Of a DNA stretch of 64,000 nt, positions 33,400-46,611 are shown in pieces; the stretch's first letter is position 1, and the number at the start of each line of letters is the position of its first letter. Under the pieces are notes generated by a model. That model searched no databases. It worked only from the letters and a program-made list of their open reading frames with translations, and was not told the origin of the DNA. A program made the position numbers and the translations under genes. Location: assembly GCF_011386835.1 (NCBI RefSeq), contig NC_088800.1:57379439-57443438 (forward strand), written 5' to 3'. The DNA comes from Chrysemys picta bellii. Its lineage: Eukaryota > Chordata > Testudines > Emydidae.

Positions 33400-34330
33400 T
33401 GTGGAATAGGGATACCATAAGGACCTGACAAAGCCAGGAGAATGGGCAGCATGATGGCAGATGACATTCAGTGTTGGCAAATGCAAGTTAATGCACCTTG
33501 GAGGAGTAATTTTAACTTCTCGCATGCTTTACTGGATTCTAAATGCACTGGAACCACTCTGGGAAAAGAGCTGGGTTGCACTGCAGATGGCTTAGTAAAG
33601 TCCTTGGCTGTGTGTAGCGGTGGCCAACAAGCAAAGAAAATGGATGGAAAATAATAGTGCAAATAGTATTCTACTGTCAATTCTATCACCCCATCCTAGG
33701 AATATACCGGAAATGAAAGAGCTCCAGAGATGGGCAATGCAAACTATTAGAAGAGTGGATAGATTTCTGTATGAAGAGGTGTTAAGACTCAGCGTAGCTA
33801 CGGGGCGAGGGTCCACTCCCCCACTAAGCACAAGTGGCGCCTTGTCAATTTCCTGGCGCCTTTGTACTCCCCCGGGGGAGCAATTTAAAAAAAAAAAAAA
33901 ACCGCCCACTGCAGCACTTTTATTTTACTCGCCCAGCGGTGCTCCAGATCTTCAGCGGCACTGAAGGTCTCGCCGCCGAAGACACCCAGAGCGAGTGAAG
34001 GGTCCACCGCCGAAGACCCGGAGCGCCGCCAGGTGAGTAAAAGCGTGTTTTTTTTTTTTTTTTTTTTTTGTTTGTTTTTTGTATTGCTCCCCCTGTTCAC
34101 TCCACCTGGCTACGCCATTGTTAAGACTGGGACTGTTTAAGGAGGGACTGGATAAGAGGGGACATGATAGAGGTATACTGAAGAAGAAAGGGGCTAGAGA
34201 AGGTAAATGAGATGCTCTTATTCACCCTCCAATACAAAAAGAATATGGAAATATTCAATAAAATTTAAAACTAACAGGAAATATTTTAAAACAATGAAAC
34301 CCACTAAAAATCCACCAAAAAGAATACTAA
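33400..34330 (+). mobile_element. CR1-like LINE fragment, split by a hAT
   Basis: The plus strand carries a region following the RT core (ADDIQCWQMQVN at 33457 onwards), then GAGATGGGCAATGCAAAC and TGTATGAAGAGGTGTTAAGAC. It resumes after the hAT at 34121 with TGGGACTGTTTAAGGAGG then GACATGATAGAGG. All frames are broken. Confidence 0.65.
33790..34120. mobile_element. hAT-type nonautonomous element
   Basis: The ends CAGCGTAGCTAC and GGCTACGCCATTG are imperfect inverted repeats. A perfect 8-bp duplication TTAAGACT lies at 33782-33789 and 34121-34128. Internal A and T runs (33887-33901; about 34050-34070) face each other. It is inserted in a CR1. Confidence 0.82.
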
Positions 34331-34736
34331 ATACCATTTTTGCGCACACACACCTCTATCTATATGTAATCATGCTAGGTGAAGCTCACATGTGTAGAGT
34401 ACCATCACAAAGAGATGCACAAATAAAGTGGTGCACCAGCCTTTGCTAACCCTCAGCAGCATGATGAATTTCACCCCATTATCTTTTGCTTTTGTCTGAC
34501 AATTTTTATCTTTCCAGGATTAATGCTTATCTGTTTGCCTATGACTGTGGTAGTTGCACTTGTCACACATTAATTTCTTAAAATAAAAGTGAATTAGTAT
34601 ATTACAAAAACAAAATGCATAAAAATCCCTGAATACATAAAATCTTCAGCCTCCAAAATATCTAGTCACCTTAGCATCTTTCTTTGTCTCCCACTCATTT
34701 AAGTTAACTGCCGCCTTCTCAGCAAATCATTAATTA

Positions 34737-34788
<52 letters not shown>

Positions 34789-35164
34789 TGTATAAATATT
34801 AGAATTTACATGTTTATAAATATTTTATATTTCTCATTAGAAATGCATTGTGTGCACTATGGAGATAGACATTATTCTGTGGAACTATTCTAGATAGTTT
34901 TGCAGTTTAAACTTGATATGTAATTCTCATTGTGTGGATGTAAGAGACAGCAACATAAAGCAGGAGCTTAGGGCCCCAGCTCTTGGTGCCATGTGATGAT
35001 GCCAGAATCTCAGCTTTCATTTAAAAAAAATCTCTCCTGGCAGTGAAGAAATGTTTGAAAATGTGACCCAAGTGTTATTGCTATAGTAATCTCTGCCTGA
35101 GTCTGAAGACAGCCTGATACAATAACTCTGAACTACAGATTACATTATTCGCAATTTGTATGTT
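34331..35164. other. AT-rich region, no gene recognised
   Basis: Apart from the (TA)n(CA)n microsatellite nothing is identifiable. Confidence 0.5.
34739..34788. repeat. (TA)n(CA)n compound microsatellite
   Basis: About 17 TA units run directly into about 8 CA units. Confidence 0.95.
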
Positions 35165-36203
35165 CCTATAAGAGAGACTGGATCAGACCCAGTCTCTGAC
35201 AGTGACCAGAACCAGATGCTTCAGAGAGAGGTATAATACCTCCACAATGGGCAGATGTGGGATAATCTTCCCCCAAACAGGTCATAGCCTCATCTCTTGG
35301 ATTGAGTCCTGAAGCCTACTGATGCTTCCAAAATTTGTTCATAATTAATTATGATCACTCTGGATCTTCTTGAGATCCATATAAATGTCCAATCTCTTTT
35401 TAATCTTCAGTTCTTGGCCTCAGTGATTTCCTCATTACTAGCCCCCTTTCCAGATCATTTATTTATATATAAATAAAAACAACACAGGACCCAGTAGGGA
35501 ACCCTGAGGCCCTGCTGCTAAGCTTTGCCATGATGAAAATTGACCATTAAACCTTAGTGTTTCTTTTCTGTCTCCTAGCCAGTTTTTGATTTATGGCAAT
35601 ACTCTGCCTCTCACCCCATGACCACTTAGCTTCTTCAGTAGCCTTTTGTAGGACACCTTGTCAAAGGCCTTTTGAAAGTCAAAATGCATTATATCTGCTG
35701 GTTCTTCTTTATCCACACATTCAAAGAATTCTAAGAGATTAGTGAGACACAATTTTCCTTTGCAGAAACCATGCTGGTTAGACCCTGGTAGACCACGATT
35801 TTCCTGGTGTCTTGTTGCTCTATTTTTAATTGTTTCAACCAATTTACCAGGTAAGGCTGACTGGTCTGTAATTCCCCAGATCTCCTCTACAGCCTTTTTA
35901 AAACCTGGGTACAATATTTGCCACCCTCCAGTCCTTTGGAACAGTGGCAGGTTTTTAGTGAGAGGTTTGGAAATTTTTGTTTGCAACTCAGTCACTACCT
36001 ACTTGAGCTCCTTCAGAATTCTTGGATGCATCACCTGGGTCTGGTGACTTATTGTTTAAATTGCAATAAATCACAATCAGTTTGCTCCAGGACCTTTCAG
36101 ACACCTCCATCTCTGAGAGCACCTCTTCTTTACCAGAAAGAACAATCCCAGGTAGGATCTCCCCAACAGTGGGCTGAGGCAAAGAAATCATTTAGTTTCT
36201 CAC

Positions 36204-36966
36204 TGTAGTGGGGCAGCTGCCCCACTTCCTGAGAATTTAGGCTGCAGCAGGCCAGTGGGCCTGCTCAGATGGACAGCCAATCAGGGCCTTGATTGGAGGC
36301 AGCCCTGCTCTGGGAAGGAGCAGCCTGTCTGTCCCAGGCCTTTGGGAGGGGAAGGTCTATCTCCAGAGCTGGGAGACTAGTACCTGGGACAGTGCTGGGC
36401 AGTGCAGTGCTGGGCAGGCCTGGGGGAGCAGAAGGTAACTCCAGCCTGGTGTCTGCCAGGCTGCAGGTCCTGAGGGAAAGGGCCTAGCCGGTGCGAGGGG
36501 CCAAAGGGGAAACAGCCCAGGGATGTGGACAGACAGAGGGAGAGAAGGAGGGCAGGACGGCTGCCACTAGAGGGTCCCTGGGTTGGGACACAGTAATGGG
36601 GGAGGGGGGGCTGGCCCCCCCTGCAGTACACCCAGCCATTGGCTGTAGGGAGTGGCCATCATAAACCCACCAGATCCCTGACAAGAAGGGATTAGATTTA
36701 AAGGGTGTGGTTGGACATGGTGGCTGGACATAGAGACTGCTGATTGACACCCCCCTGGAAGGGGTGTGGATGGACTAAGGGGCACTGCCGGAGGGCAGTG
36801 GTCCTGAAGAGGACGCCACGAGTTGGTGAGTGACGTGGGCTCAGACGCCAACGGAGGGCAAGACAACAGATGGGACACTACCAGGAGGGGGTGCTCCACT
36901 GGACAGAGCTAATTTCTGAGGCAACCAGTAGGAGGCACCACAGTGGTGAGTCTCAACCTTGTTACA
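36204..36966 (+). mobile_element. solo LTR
   Basis: The segment begins TGTAGTGGGGCAG and ends ACCTTGTTACA, giving the TG...CA termini of an LTR. The 5-bp duplication CTCAC lies at 36199-36203 and 36967-36971. A CCAAT box is present near 36276 (GCCAATCAGGG). No internal retroelement sequence adjoins it, so it is a solo LTR (763 bp) inserted in the CR1. The strand is a best guess from terminus order. Confidence 0.8.
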
Positions 36967-37234
36967 CTCACCAATGTCCTTATCTTCTTTAATTGCTGTC
37001 TTTAATCCTTAATGATTTAGCAAGCCCATCAATTCTTTTGCAGACTTTATGATTCTGCTATATTTAAAGAATCCATTGTTTGTTTTTTGCTCTTCAAACT
37101 CCATTTTGGCCCTTCTTAATCGCCTTCTTACTTAATGTCTGCTGTAACTTATTATCCTGTTTATTGGCTTCAGAGGCTCAGATTTCAAGGATTTTGGTTA
37201 GGTTCAAGTAGTTATTTGAGCCAGTCATGTAGAC

Positions 37235-37566
37235 CAGGACTTCTCAAAGCTGGTCCACTGCTTTTTTCAGGGAAAGCCCTGGTGGTCTGGGCCGGTTTGT
37301 TTACCTGCCGCGTCTGCAGGTTCGGCCGATTGTGGCTCCCACTGGCCGGGGTTCGCCGCTCCAGGCCAATGGGGGTCCCAGGAAGTGGTGCGGGCTGAGG
37401 GATGTGCTGGCCGCCCTTCCCACAGCCCCCATTGGCCTGGAGCGGCGAACCCCGGCCAGTGGGAGCCGCAATCGGCCGAATCTGCAGACGTGGCAGGTAA
37501 ACAAACCAGCCCAGACCACCAGGGGCTTTCCCTGAAAAAGCAGTGGACCGGCTTTGAGAAGCACTG
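37235..37566. mobile_element. palindromic hAT MITE
   Basis: Perfect 8-bp duplication ATGTAGAC at 37227-37234 and 37567-37574. The left arm (CAGGACTTCTCAAAGCTGG, then GGTTTGTTTACCTGCC, GGTTCGCCGCTCCAGGCCAA) is repeated inverted in the right arm, so almost the whole 332 bp form a giant hairpin with roughly 150-bp arms. The same family lies at 54219-54551. Confidence 0.93.
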
Positions 37567-38446
37567 ATGTAGACAACATGGCTTACTCCTTGCTTTCCTG
37601 GTGGTGTGGTGTGGTTTGGTTTGTTTGGTGTGTGGGGGGGTTTGTTTGTGTGGTGTGTGGTTTTTTTTTTTTTTTTTTGGGGGGTGGGTGAGTGGTCTAT
37701 TATAGGTTTTTCTTAGTAGCAGCCAAGCCGTCTCTAGGGATTTTCTTTCCTTTACTTTTAGCTTTAGGGCCTTAGCATCTAACCTTCTCATTTTATTGAA
37801 ATCTTTTTCTAAAGAAATCTTTGTCATTTTTTGGCCTCCTACCTGCCTTGTGGATGTTTAACCTAACTATATTGTGGTCATTGTTAGGTTTGTCAATTTT
37901 AAAATTAGCCTGAAGTAATAACCACATATAACCTCTCCTCTTCGTGCTCTAGAGCTAGCTGTTTCAAGAAGCAATTACATGAAGTGTTGTCGGAAAACCT
38001 TGTCCTGTTAAGCCATCTGACAAGCGTATGTGTGGGTAGTTAGTCTCCCACTACTAGTATTAGGTTAGATATTGCTGCCTTTTTTAATCTCTCTCAATAT
38101 TTGTCTACTTATCCACATACCAAATGCCTTATAAACTGTTGAATCTTGGCCTGCTGAGAAACCTCAGGAGCACTGGAAAGGCTAAAAAATTTTAGAGACT
38201 CTGAAAAAGGCATAGTAAAGGTTGCCAGATTTCTGGATTCAGGGGATAATGCACACCAGTGTCCTAATTACAGTAATTGTTTGAGCCCCTGCATGACCTG
38301 GAAAATATCAGTTGTAGGTACAGGATTTCATGCAGTTCTTGATTCTCAGCATATAGAGGAAGTCACAATCTTTGTCACTTTATCACCGCATTTAGACAAA
38401 GCTAACAGTGTCACAGGCTGATTAAAGAATCTTATTCCCAAATAAG

Positions 38447-38521
38447 TCTCTCTCTCTCTCTCTCTCCCCAACCATTCTCTAGAATGTACTATTTGCCCTC
38501 TTTCTCCCCCCCCCCCCCCCA
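38447..38521. repeat. (TC)n and poly-C tracts
   Basis: TCTCTC at 38447-38466 and a C run at 38507-38520. Confidence 0.9.
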
Positions 38522-39099
38522 CTGGAGAAGCTATGTAATTCAAAGCTGGTTCCTTGACCCGACTGCTTTAGCACTCCCTTCAATAGTATATGCATGTCAT
38601 CCCATAAACTATGGGTGGGGTTTGAACAAACACTCAGTCTAACTCTGATCCCATTGAAGTAATGATAAAATTCCCATTAGTTTCAGCAGGAACAGAACTA
38701 GACCAACGCTGAATGCTTCAGAAAAATCCCACCTTGTACATTTTCTAGTTAAACTGGGCTTTGAGATAGCTCATATACAAAACAATTGTTTCTTTCTAGG
38801 TAATAGAGCTGCGTGAATGCAGAATTTCCATCCTGCAGGAAATTCTGACATTGCAGTATTTTGAAGTTTTCTGTAGAATGGAAATTTGATTGCAGAATGT
38901 TTAAACATTTTCCTTTAGATATTTTTGATCCAAACAAAACAATGACATTCCTGAGATAAAATGTTTCATTTCAGTTTGTCAGAATAACCCAAAATGCTTC
39001 ATATGGAGCTATTTCAACATTAAACTGCATTTCTTTATAGCCTGATATTACCATTCTGCCCTAAGCGCCAGGCCCCCAGACTGGACTACAGTGCCACAA

Positions 39100-39740
39100 T
39101 ACACCCAAGCTCATATATAGCCTGTCACAAGAGCCATTCACTGAGTGGCACCTCCTGCTGGCCATCCTTAGTATTAGCTCTGCCAGCTTGCACTCCCCCT
39201 CCAGTGTTGTCTTTTTTTTTCCCCACCCCCATCCTGTCTCTCTCTGCCGCTCTGCTCCTTCCTGGGTCTGCATCTTCCTCTGTGGCCTGGCTCTCCAGCC
39301 AGGCCATTAAAGTCCTCCCCTTCCAGGGAATTCAGAGTCTTTTCAGACCTGCTGTCTGTCTGGCACCTCCAATACCCTGGCCACTCCCCAGTGGCTGGTA
39401 GGGGAACTCAGGCCCCCTATTTATAATGGGCTCCAGCCCAGGAACCCCATAACAAGCAGCCACAGTCCCTGTGTAGTCCTACCTCTTCCTGCTGTTTCCC
39501 TGGGCTTCTTCCTACATGTCTGGCTTGCCCCCTCTCTGGTTTTACTAGCCTCCAACTCTCTCCACTCAGGAAGTGACTACAGCCTTTCTTAGCAGCACCT
39601 CTACTACCTGGGTTTATACCGGCCCTACCTGTTCCTGCATAGGTGAGCCTGCCCTTAATTAGCTGCCTCCAGCCTAAATCTCCCCTGTTTGAAGCCTAAT
39701 TAGCTGATTGGGCCTAATCATCTAAATTCAGCACTTGCTG
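39100..39740 (-). mobile_element. possible LTR, minus orientation
   Basis: On the minus strand the order is GCCCAATCAGCTAATTAGG (CCAAT-like), GGTATAAACCC (TATA-like, near 39615) and a long pyrimidine/purine-biased tail. This is the promoter layout of a retroelement LTR. No terminal TG/CA pair with a matching duplication was found, so limits are approximate. Confidence 0.4.
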
Positions 39741-39880
39741 GGCTAGTATGGGGAGCCTACCTCCATTATGCACCACTTAACTTGGTCACAGTGAAATCCC
39801 TGCATTGCCTTATCAGATGTAGTCCCTCTGGAGCCTAGCCCATAAGAAAGAATGGGGGCTGGAAATGCACCACCCATAAA

Positions 39881-40009
39881 TAGGGTGACCAGGTGTCCTG
39901 ATTTCATAGGGACAGTCCCGATATTCAGGGCTTTTTTTCTTAAATAGGCACCTATTACCCCACCCCACCCCCAGTCCCAATTTTTCACACTTACAGTCTG
40001 GTCACCTTA
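39881..40009 (+). mobile_element. hAT MITE, 129 bp
   Basis: The ends TAGGGTGACCAG and CTGGTCACCTTA are inverted repeats. The flanks CCCATAAA (39873-39880) and CCCATGAG (40010-40017) agree at six of eight positions. The interior GGGACAGTCCCGATATTCAG is the inverse of the MITE at 20607-21016. Confidence 0.85.
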
Positions 40010-40017
40010 CCCATGAG

Positions 40018-42189
40018 ACAATACGTCACAGTAGGATAACTAAGTTTGATTCAGCTAGAATCAGTAAAAAAAATTAATCTGGGTCACTTCAAAAACAAAC
40101 CATTCCAGTTTGGATCAAATTGGCCCAAAATGAAATATTTCATTCTGATTTTTCCCAACAGAAAACTGCATTTAGCAGAAACTGCACTTTTCATGGGAAA
40201 AATTATTCTGATGGAATATTCCAAACCAACCCTACTAATAACAGGTGTTTTCTTTCAAAATAGTTTAAGAAAGGTTCAACTAATAAAACTGTTTTCACTC
40301 CTGGTATCAGCTGCCACTTTTAGCTTCTGTCCATTAAAAAACAGTTGCAGGCTTTTTTACTTCTGATTTAGTAACACGGTTATTTTATCTTCTGACATAG
40401 CTCACACTCTCCATCCCATTGGGGGTTGCTTTAACTCAGAATTTCTGTGGCCAATTTTTTTATGATTTGCTTTTTTCCCTGCCAACTCTAGCAGCGTCCC
40501 ACTTCCTTATGGTACAGAGCTTTAGACTTCCTTGACTTATGTTTATTTTGTGAATGTGTGTAGACAGTTCACAACCACAACAGATTTTACAAAGGTAAAA
40601 TCCATATTTTATGCTTATGCTGAAGCATCTTTTTGGCTGAAATGGTGGGTAGCTGTGCAAGGAGGCTGCGCTGTATGTGCTCCTGTCAGCCAGCATAGCA
40701 GAGAATGCTAGATTCTGCTGGTGCTGACTCAGATAGTCGTGCCATGGCAACTGCCTTTTCCACACTGAAACCCTCCTGTTGTAAGCACCTTTTACACAGC
40801 ATTTTGTTGAGCAAACTCCTCCACAAATTTATCTCAGATCATGACTAATTCAAATGTGCCAAAAACTCTCACTTCCTCAGAAGCCCACCTAGTTCAGCTC
40901 CTAGTTATAGATGTCTAATAGTCATGTAGTGTGGAGTCCCATGCAATATGCCAGCCTCGTATCTTTGCCTATGCCTGGAGCAGGAAGAGGGAAGGTAGAC
41001 CCAGGGAGCACCTGTGCAGAACCAGCACCATGCTTGCCTGACATATGCACCCCTCTGAGATGGGGACTAGAACTGTGAGAGTGACTGAGCGCCCATGGCA
41101 TTCTTATGATGGAGGGACCCCCAGCCACTGAATGTAACTGTAACCAGACCCCAGGGCCTGAGCATGTGCCTCTTACTCTGACTGAGGGGTATGACAGTAG
41201 GTCAGGTTCACTATCCTAGAAATGCCACAGTGGGATCATGCCCACTCCCCAGGTCCAGGATGGCCTGATCCTGCTAGGACAGTCTAGGTGAGGGTCCCCA
41301 GACAGTTGGCTGTTGCCACAGCCCCTCCACATTGCTCTGAGGTCCTATGTCCTGGCCAGCTCTCCAACAGCCTTAGTTTCACTCCTGACAGTGATTATGG
41401 ACGTGGCTCTTCAAGACCTCTCCTTTTAGGGGCAACTGAGGAGCTGGGGCCCACCAGGATGACAAATTCAGTTTCTCCATCCACATAACTTCCCCATTCT
41501 CAGATCTACCACCACTGGGTCTGTAAAGGGATGGCCTGTTCTGGAGATCTTCCCCTTATCCTAATGCACTCTTGCCCAAGCCCCTCTCATTCCCTACTAC
41601 ACACTGGCCAGAGCTCCCATTGGTGGCAGCTATTCTTCCTGAGAGAGAGACAGACTGCACTAAGGTAGTATTGCTAACTCAGACCAATGCATTGTAATTT
41701 TTGCTCTGTCTGAAGAATGTCCTTGTGGTGATGTGAAGATTTGTACTCAGAGAGAGAGAGAGACTTTCTTTTTATGCAATACTCTGTAGCTGAGGGGAGA
41801 GTGCCCTCAACCACAGACCATGAGTTCTAGTCCCAGATCTTCTACTGACAGTATTTCAGTGGCATTCACAACCCTAAATCTGAACCAAGGTCTCATACCT
41901 GGTGCGTGTAGCAGGGTAACTATCATTCACCCATTTCACTGATAACTAAGAGCTTGCACAAGGTCATTTCAGGCTGAGCTGACAACAGAACCCAGGGTTC
42001 TAATCAACAGAGCTAAAAACATTGCAACCCTTCTGCCACTTAATCTCTAAGGCCTGATCTACACCGGGGGAGCAGGATCAATCCAAGTTACACACTTCAG
42101 CTGCATGAATACTTCAGCTTTGTTCAATCTCTAAGGCTCTCGATGTGCAAGGAGGCTACCTCCCAGTGGGATTTGTTTGGATGATGACA
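40018..42189. other. no gene recognised
   Basis: No supported exon. There is a short (GA)n at 41749-41763 and a weak MIR-like stretch near 41930-42000 (GCACAAGGTCATTTCAGGC, then CCCAGGGTTCTAAT). Confidence 0.45.
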
Positions 42190-42540
42190 TTTCATGTTCC
42201 TAGATACATGACATGCTGTGGACTGTATTAAACATGCACTGGTCAAGGAAACCCAGGCAAACTAGATCACTCTGTTTAACTGATCTGTCCTCAAAATTCT
42301 TTAACACAAAGATTAGTAGAGTAATATCTGCCAACTTTACTGGCACTGATTTTATATTTTCTTCCAGATCATTGATTAAGACCTTGAATACAATTGGGCC
42401 AAGAACTGATCCCAGCAGGACCCCCCTAGAAACACCCCCACTGGATGATGATTCCCCAGTTACAATTAGTTTTTGAGATCTTTCATTTAGCCAGTTTCTG
42501 ATCCACTTAGTATGCACCACATTGACTCTCTTAAAGTGCT
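42190..42540 (-). mobile_element. CR1-family RT fragment
   Basis: The minus-strand frame contains WLNERSQKLIV and GVLLGSVLGPIVFKVLINDLE, matching the CR1 RT palm ([19 protein letters not shown]). The FADD-type catalytic box that follows is lost (LADITLLIF). The fragment is short and non-functional. Confidence 0.75.
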
Positions 42541-45500
42541 AGAATATATGTGGTGAAGGAGTTAAATGCCTTAGAGAACTCTAAGGACCAGACTTGCAAA
42601 GAAATTTAGGTGTGGTGATGCGGAGCATAGAAAAGCACCAGCATTCACAGAGCCCTGTACGGTGAATAGAGAGAGAGCAGCACTTTAGACTGGGATTCAC
42701 AAAAGCCAGCCTGTTAGGCAGCTCCTCATATGGGAGAGCCCATGGGAGACTCCAAGCCACATGGGTTTGCTATCTTGGAGCTAGGTGCCTAAATCCAAGC
42801 TGCAATGAGGTACCTGCCTCTGCTTGGTATTCTCAGCTACAAACCCTCTCCGGGAATTAGGTGCCTACACTTTCTGTGAGGATGAAGAGGCAGCAGCCTT
42901 CCCTCCTAACTCTTAGCCCAGCAATTAGGGCCCCTCGGGACCACTCTGAAGAAAAAAGAGGTACTCAGAGCTTAGTAAAAAAACGCCATTGGAAGAAAAT
43001 CAAACCAGGCAGTTTCACCTTTCCTTTAGATCCCCTTAATGAATAAAGCAGGGAGAGACCAGAAATCAGTGTTTGCAATTCTGTGGGATGTGTGGTTCAT
43101 GCTACAGTTCACTAAAAGTTTCAAACTGTTTTGCGCTTCTTTTTAACTCAAAAAAGTTCCTGCACTACACAATGGCAAGAGGTTGCTGTCGCCATCCCAT
43201 TGCCAGCACTCCATCTAAGATGGCATAGGACGACAGGCCAAGGACTGCAGCTGACGCAATGAGAGGTCTTCTCCACCGAAGACAGACTCCACACTGTTTC
43301 AGCGAGAGCTGCTAGTACGACAGAGGATTTCCCGTCATGGAAGAGATTTTTCCAGGGCCCTGTATCAGATGACAGTGGTAGGGTACAAATTTGGATCTGA
43401 ACCATGTTATCCAAAATCTCTTCATGTTGTCTTATAACAAGATAAAAGAAAGAACTGTCATGCTAATTATGGTGGAGTTATAGCTTTACCAATGTTAAGA
43501 TTGCACCAGAGGTTTTGTTTAAGGAGGAGTATTAAATTTTCATCAAAAGTGTCTGAATTCTCAAAGTCCAGTTTGAAATTAAGAGCTTAGGCAGTCTCAT
43601 TGAGAGGAATGGGAAGGTGTGGGGCCCCAGTAAACATGACCCACATCTTCCCAGTTACAGATGTTTTAAGGGCTCCCTGAGCTCAGGGCCCTGGTACAAT
43701 TGTCGTCCCCCCCCTTCCCCCTCTTTGCCAGCCTTGAGCTTAATTGTTTCCAAAATCACAATAGCATGTGAGCAGGAGCAATGAGGGGGACAGGGATACC
43801 CCCCCAAACCTAAATAGCTCCCCCCAGAAAGATGTATGATTTCCTGTTGCATCCCACACCATTGTAACGTGTGTATATAGCCATTAACATATACCTTGAA
43901 AATATGTTAACAGCTGTAGTTCTCACTCAGCCCATTTAATTATCTGTTAACTAAGATCACTACCAATCACACTTATGCTACTAACCAAATAGTGCAAGTT
44001 GAGTACTATTTAGGTTACAGAATGTTTCACATTTCATACTATTATCTTTCGTATAGGTGTGGAGAAACAGTCAGGCCCTTTTTCAAACAATCCAGCATTC
44101 CCATATCATGTGTAATAAATTTTTGGAAAACCACTCTGAAAGAAATTTTTAAATATACCAGAGATAGGGCTCAAACAGGACTTGAAGACAAGGGAGTGGG
44201 CCTGTTAAAAAGATTCAAGTCGGAAATGAGGAAGCTATTCCTATTCTCACTCTTTATAGCAAAAAACAAAACAAAATAACCATTCTTTAATTTGTGGACC
44301 CAGGCATTGATTCCTACTGTAGATTGCTGGGGAAAAAAAACTATTAACAGAATATTTTATAATGGAAGACAAATTTACCACAGAAAATTGATAAAGGGAA
44401 CTGGCATACTTTGCCCAAACCTTTATCTTCCTCTTTAAGATAAAGACAATGAGAGTCAATAGGCCTGTCCCAACAGGTGGGACATCTTATCTGGGGAGCA
44501 TTAATTAAGCTAAAGTAAAATACACAGTTACCAGGAAAGGAAAGCTCCAATGATTAACAAAGTCTTCAAGTTACTGTTAAAGGGAATCTCCCTTGATTTG
44601 CATGAGGACATAATTCCCGTCTTACTGGCTAGCTACAAAGTATTATGAACCAGTGATGAGTGAAGAAACGTACATTTAAGCCCTCTAGAAATAACTAGTT
44701 ATGAGACCCAGAAAACTGAAGGTCAACTGGAGCAAACTACCTGTTCCTGCAAGAAACCCAACCCACGTTGCCTTCACCTCAAGCTATACATTTGTTTGCC
44801 TTATGACTCAGACGCATATCTCTTTGTTACTGATCTGTTTTATTCTGACAGTATAAAGTCTCCAATCCCATGATAAACCCTGGAAGATGTGAAGTGAAAA
44901 GAATGTAAAGATTCTGCCCACTAGGGTTAGAGGAATTATAAAGGATGTTATTTTCTTCGTAAACAGTTGCACTCTAGAAGTGACAGGGATTGTATGGCAC
45001 AAGAAGGGGAAAGGAATGGTCTAAGCGCCCACTGAGGTTATAACTGGGGGAATTCCAATTAATAGTCAGGGCTAATATTGAAATACAGTCCTTGAAATGA
45101 ATCCAATATAAAAATCCTCCAATAAGAAAAGGACTGAAAGAATGTTTTATATACCGACACCCTCTACTGAATACTGATGGAAGTCACAGAGAAACCAAGA
45201 GAGCTGAAATCTGAATACCCAGCTGGCTAGTGTCCAGTACAAAATAAGGGGATTGCCTTCCTCCAGTGGACCCTGAAATAGTATCTCAACTTGGATCAGC
45301 TTGTGGGACCCTAGAGCTTGCTGAACCCCTGCAGACAGCCTCTCCTCTAGGCCAGAATCACAGGATGGAGCAGAGGTGACTGAACCCACAAATAAGCTGC
45401 AAAATCCAGACAGGAGAATGATGTTTGGATCAGCCATGAGGAAAGGATTCTCCCCTATTTCATGCTTAACTGAGTAAGAAGTGGTGAAATTAAATTTCAA

Positions 45501-46611
45501 AGATTGTATTTCTCCTTCTATTCCATAACATAAATAACTGAAGGTTAGCTTGTTGAGTCTGCACTCTCTTTAGAGAGACCTCAAGTAACCATATTCTGGA
45601 TTTTAATTAACTAATGCTATTAGCAAGCTCTACTTTGTATGTCCAGCAAATTGGCCTAAGAGAGATTCAATACAATAATTATAATCAATTGCTTTTGGTA
45701 TTTTAAACTTGTCCCTTTTATTCCATACCATTCCACTAGCAGGGGACCATACTCTTAGAAGTGCCTTAAGACATCCGTATACATTGGTGAGGGACCACTA
45801 GTGAAAAAAATGTATTAGAAATACTGACAAAGTGATTATTGATCTTGTATGTAATAAGAAATTTTTGTAGTTTGCTTTGTTCCTTGGCATAACTGCTGAC
45901 CCTTGAACCTAGTCTGACAATCACTTCCAAGACTGTATTTTTGTGTTCAGTACAGACCTAGAAAATTGATTGTGTCTACAGCTGATTGAAGAACTGTTTA
46001 TGGCATATGGATGTGGTTCCGGGTGAATTAATAAACTGTGGATTGATTAAGAATACCAAGTGTACTGATTTGAGAAACACTGTCTGAGCTAGAAGTAGAC
46101 CTGAAAAAAAACTTCACTTTAGAATTAGTAAGCTATGGCTTCCTGGACTCAATAAAAAGGGTTCATCCTTAAATTCCATTCCAATAATGGCTACATCACC
46201 TATCAGCTTGGCAAATCTGGTTTGTCAGATTTCAGCTTTAAAATCTAACTGGCATCTTTGCAGGTTGACAAAATTAACCCCAATTTACACTGCTACCATC
46301 TTGCAGCACTGCACTGCCCTCCCCTGTGGCTCTTTACACCACCACCACAATTGGTTCCCAACCTCAAGGAAGAGATCAAATCTGCAGGGCAAGCCAGGAA
46401 AGGAATGTCTTGTGTCCCTGGGGCAATGACGGTATGAGGGTAGCATTGGAGCCTCCAACCCAACCCAGCCCAGCCTAAACCCACTAAGGGAACCGACCCT
46501 GTTTAAACAAAACTAGAAAATTAAACAAACACCATAGTTTAATTTGCTGTAGCAGCACAAGTGTCATGGTGATGCTTGTTGGTATGTGTAGGAGATGGAA
46601 GTGACAGCCTG
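42541..46611. other. no gene recognised
   Basis: The longest frame, 118 codons on the minus strand (45500-45147), has no recognisable domain. A stretch near 42700-42860 with TTAGGTGCC repeats may be an old interspersed repeat. No GSG1L exon was detected in this presumed intron. Confidence 0.45.

Larger units (their letters stand above)
35165..38110 (-). mobile_element. CR1-family LINE, interrupted twice
   Basis: The 3' tail begins near 35165 (CCAGAACCAGATGCTTCAG). The RT frame (35995-35591 minus) reads PGKLVETI, GFCKGKLCLTNLLEFFE, ADIMHFDFQKAFDKVSYKRLL and LSGHGVRGRVL, matching CR1 RT. The LINE continues upstream across a solo LTR (36204-36966) and a palindromic hAT (37235-37566), and remnants of its linker region extend to about 38110. 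It is inactive, with many frameshifts. Confidence 0.75.

Noticed and set aside
39100..39740. Solo LTR with exact borders
   Set aside because: Promoter-like boxes are present, but no TG/CA termini with a matching duplication could be found, so only a tentative feature is kept.
45147..45500. 118-codon minus-strand frame as a further GSG1L exon
   Set aside because: It does not contain the membrane segments expected after exon 1 of GSG1L and has no clear splice borders.
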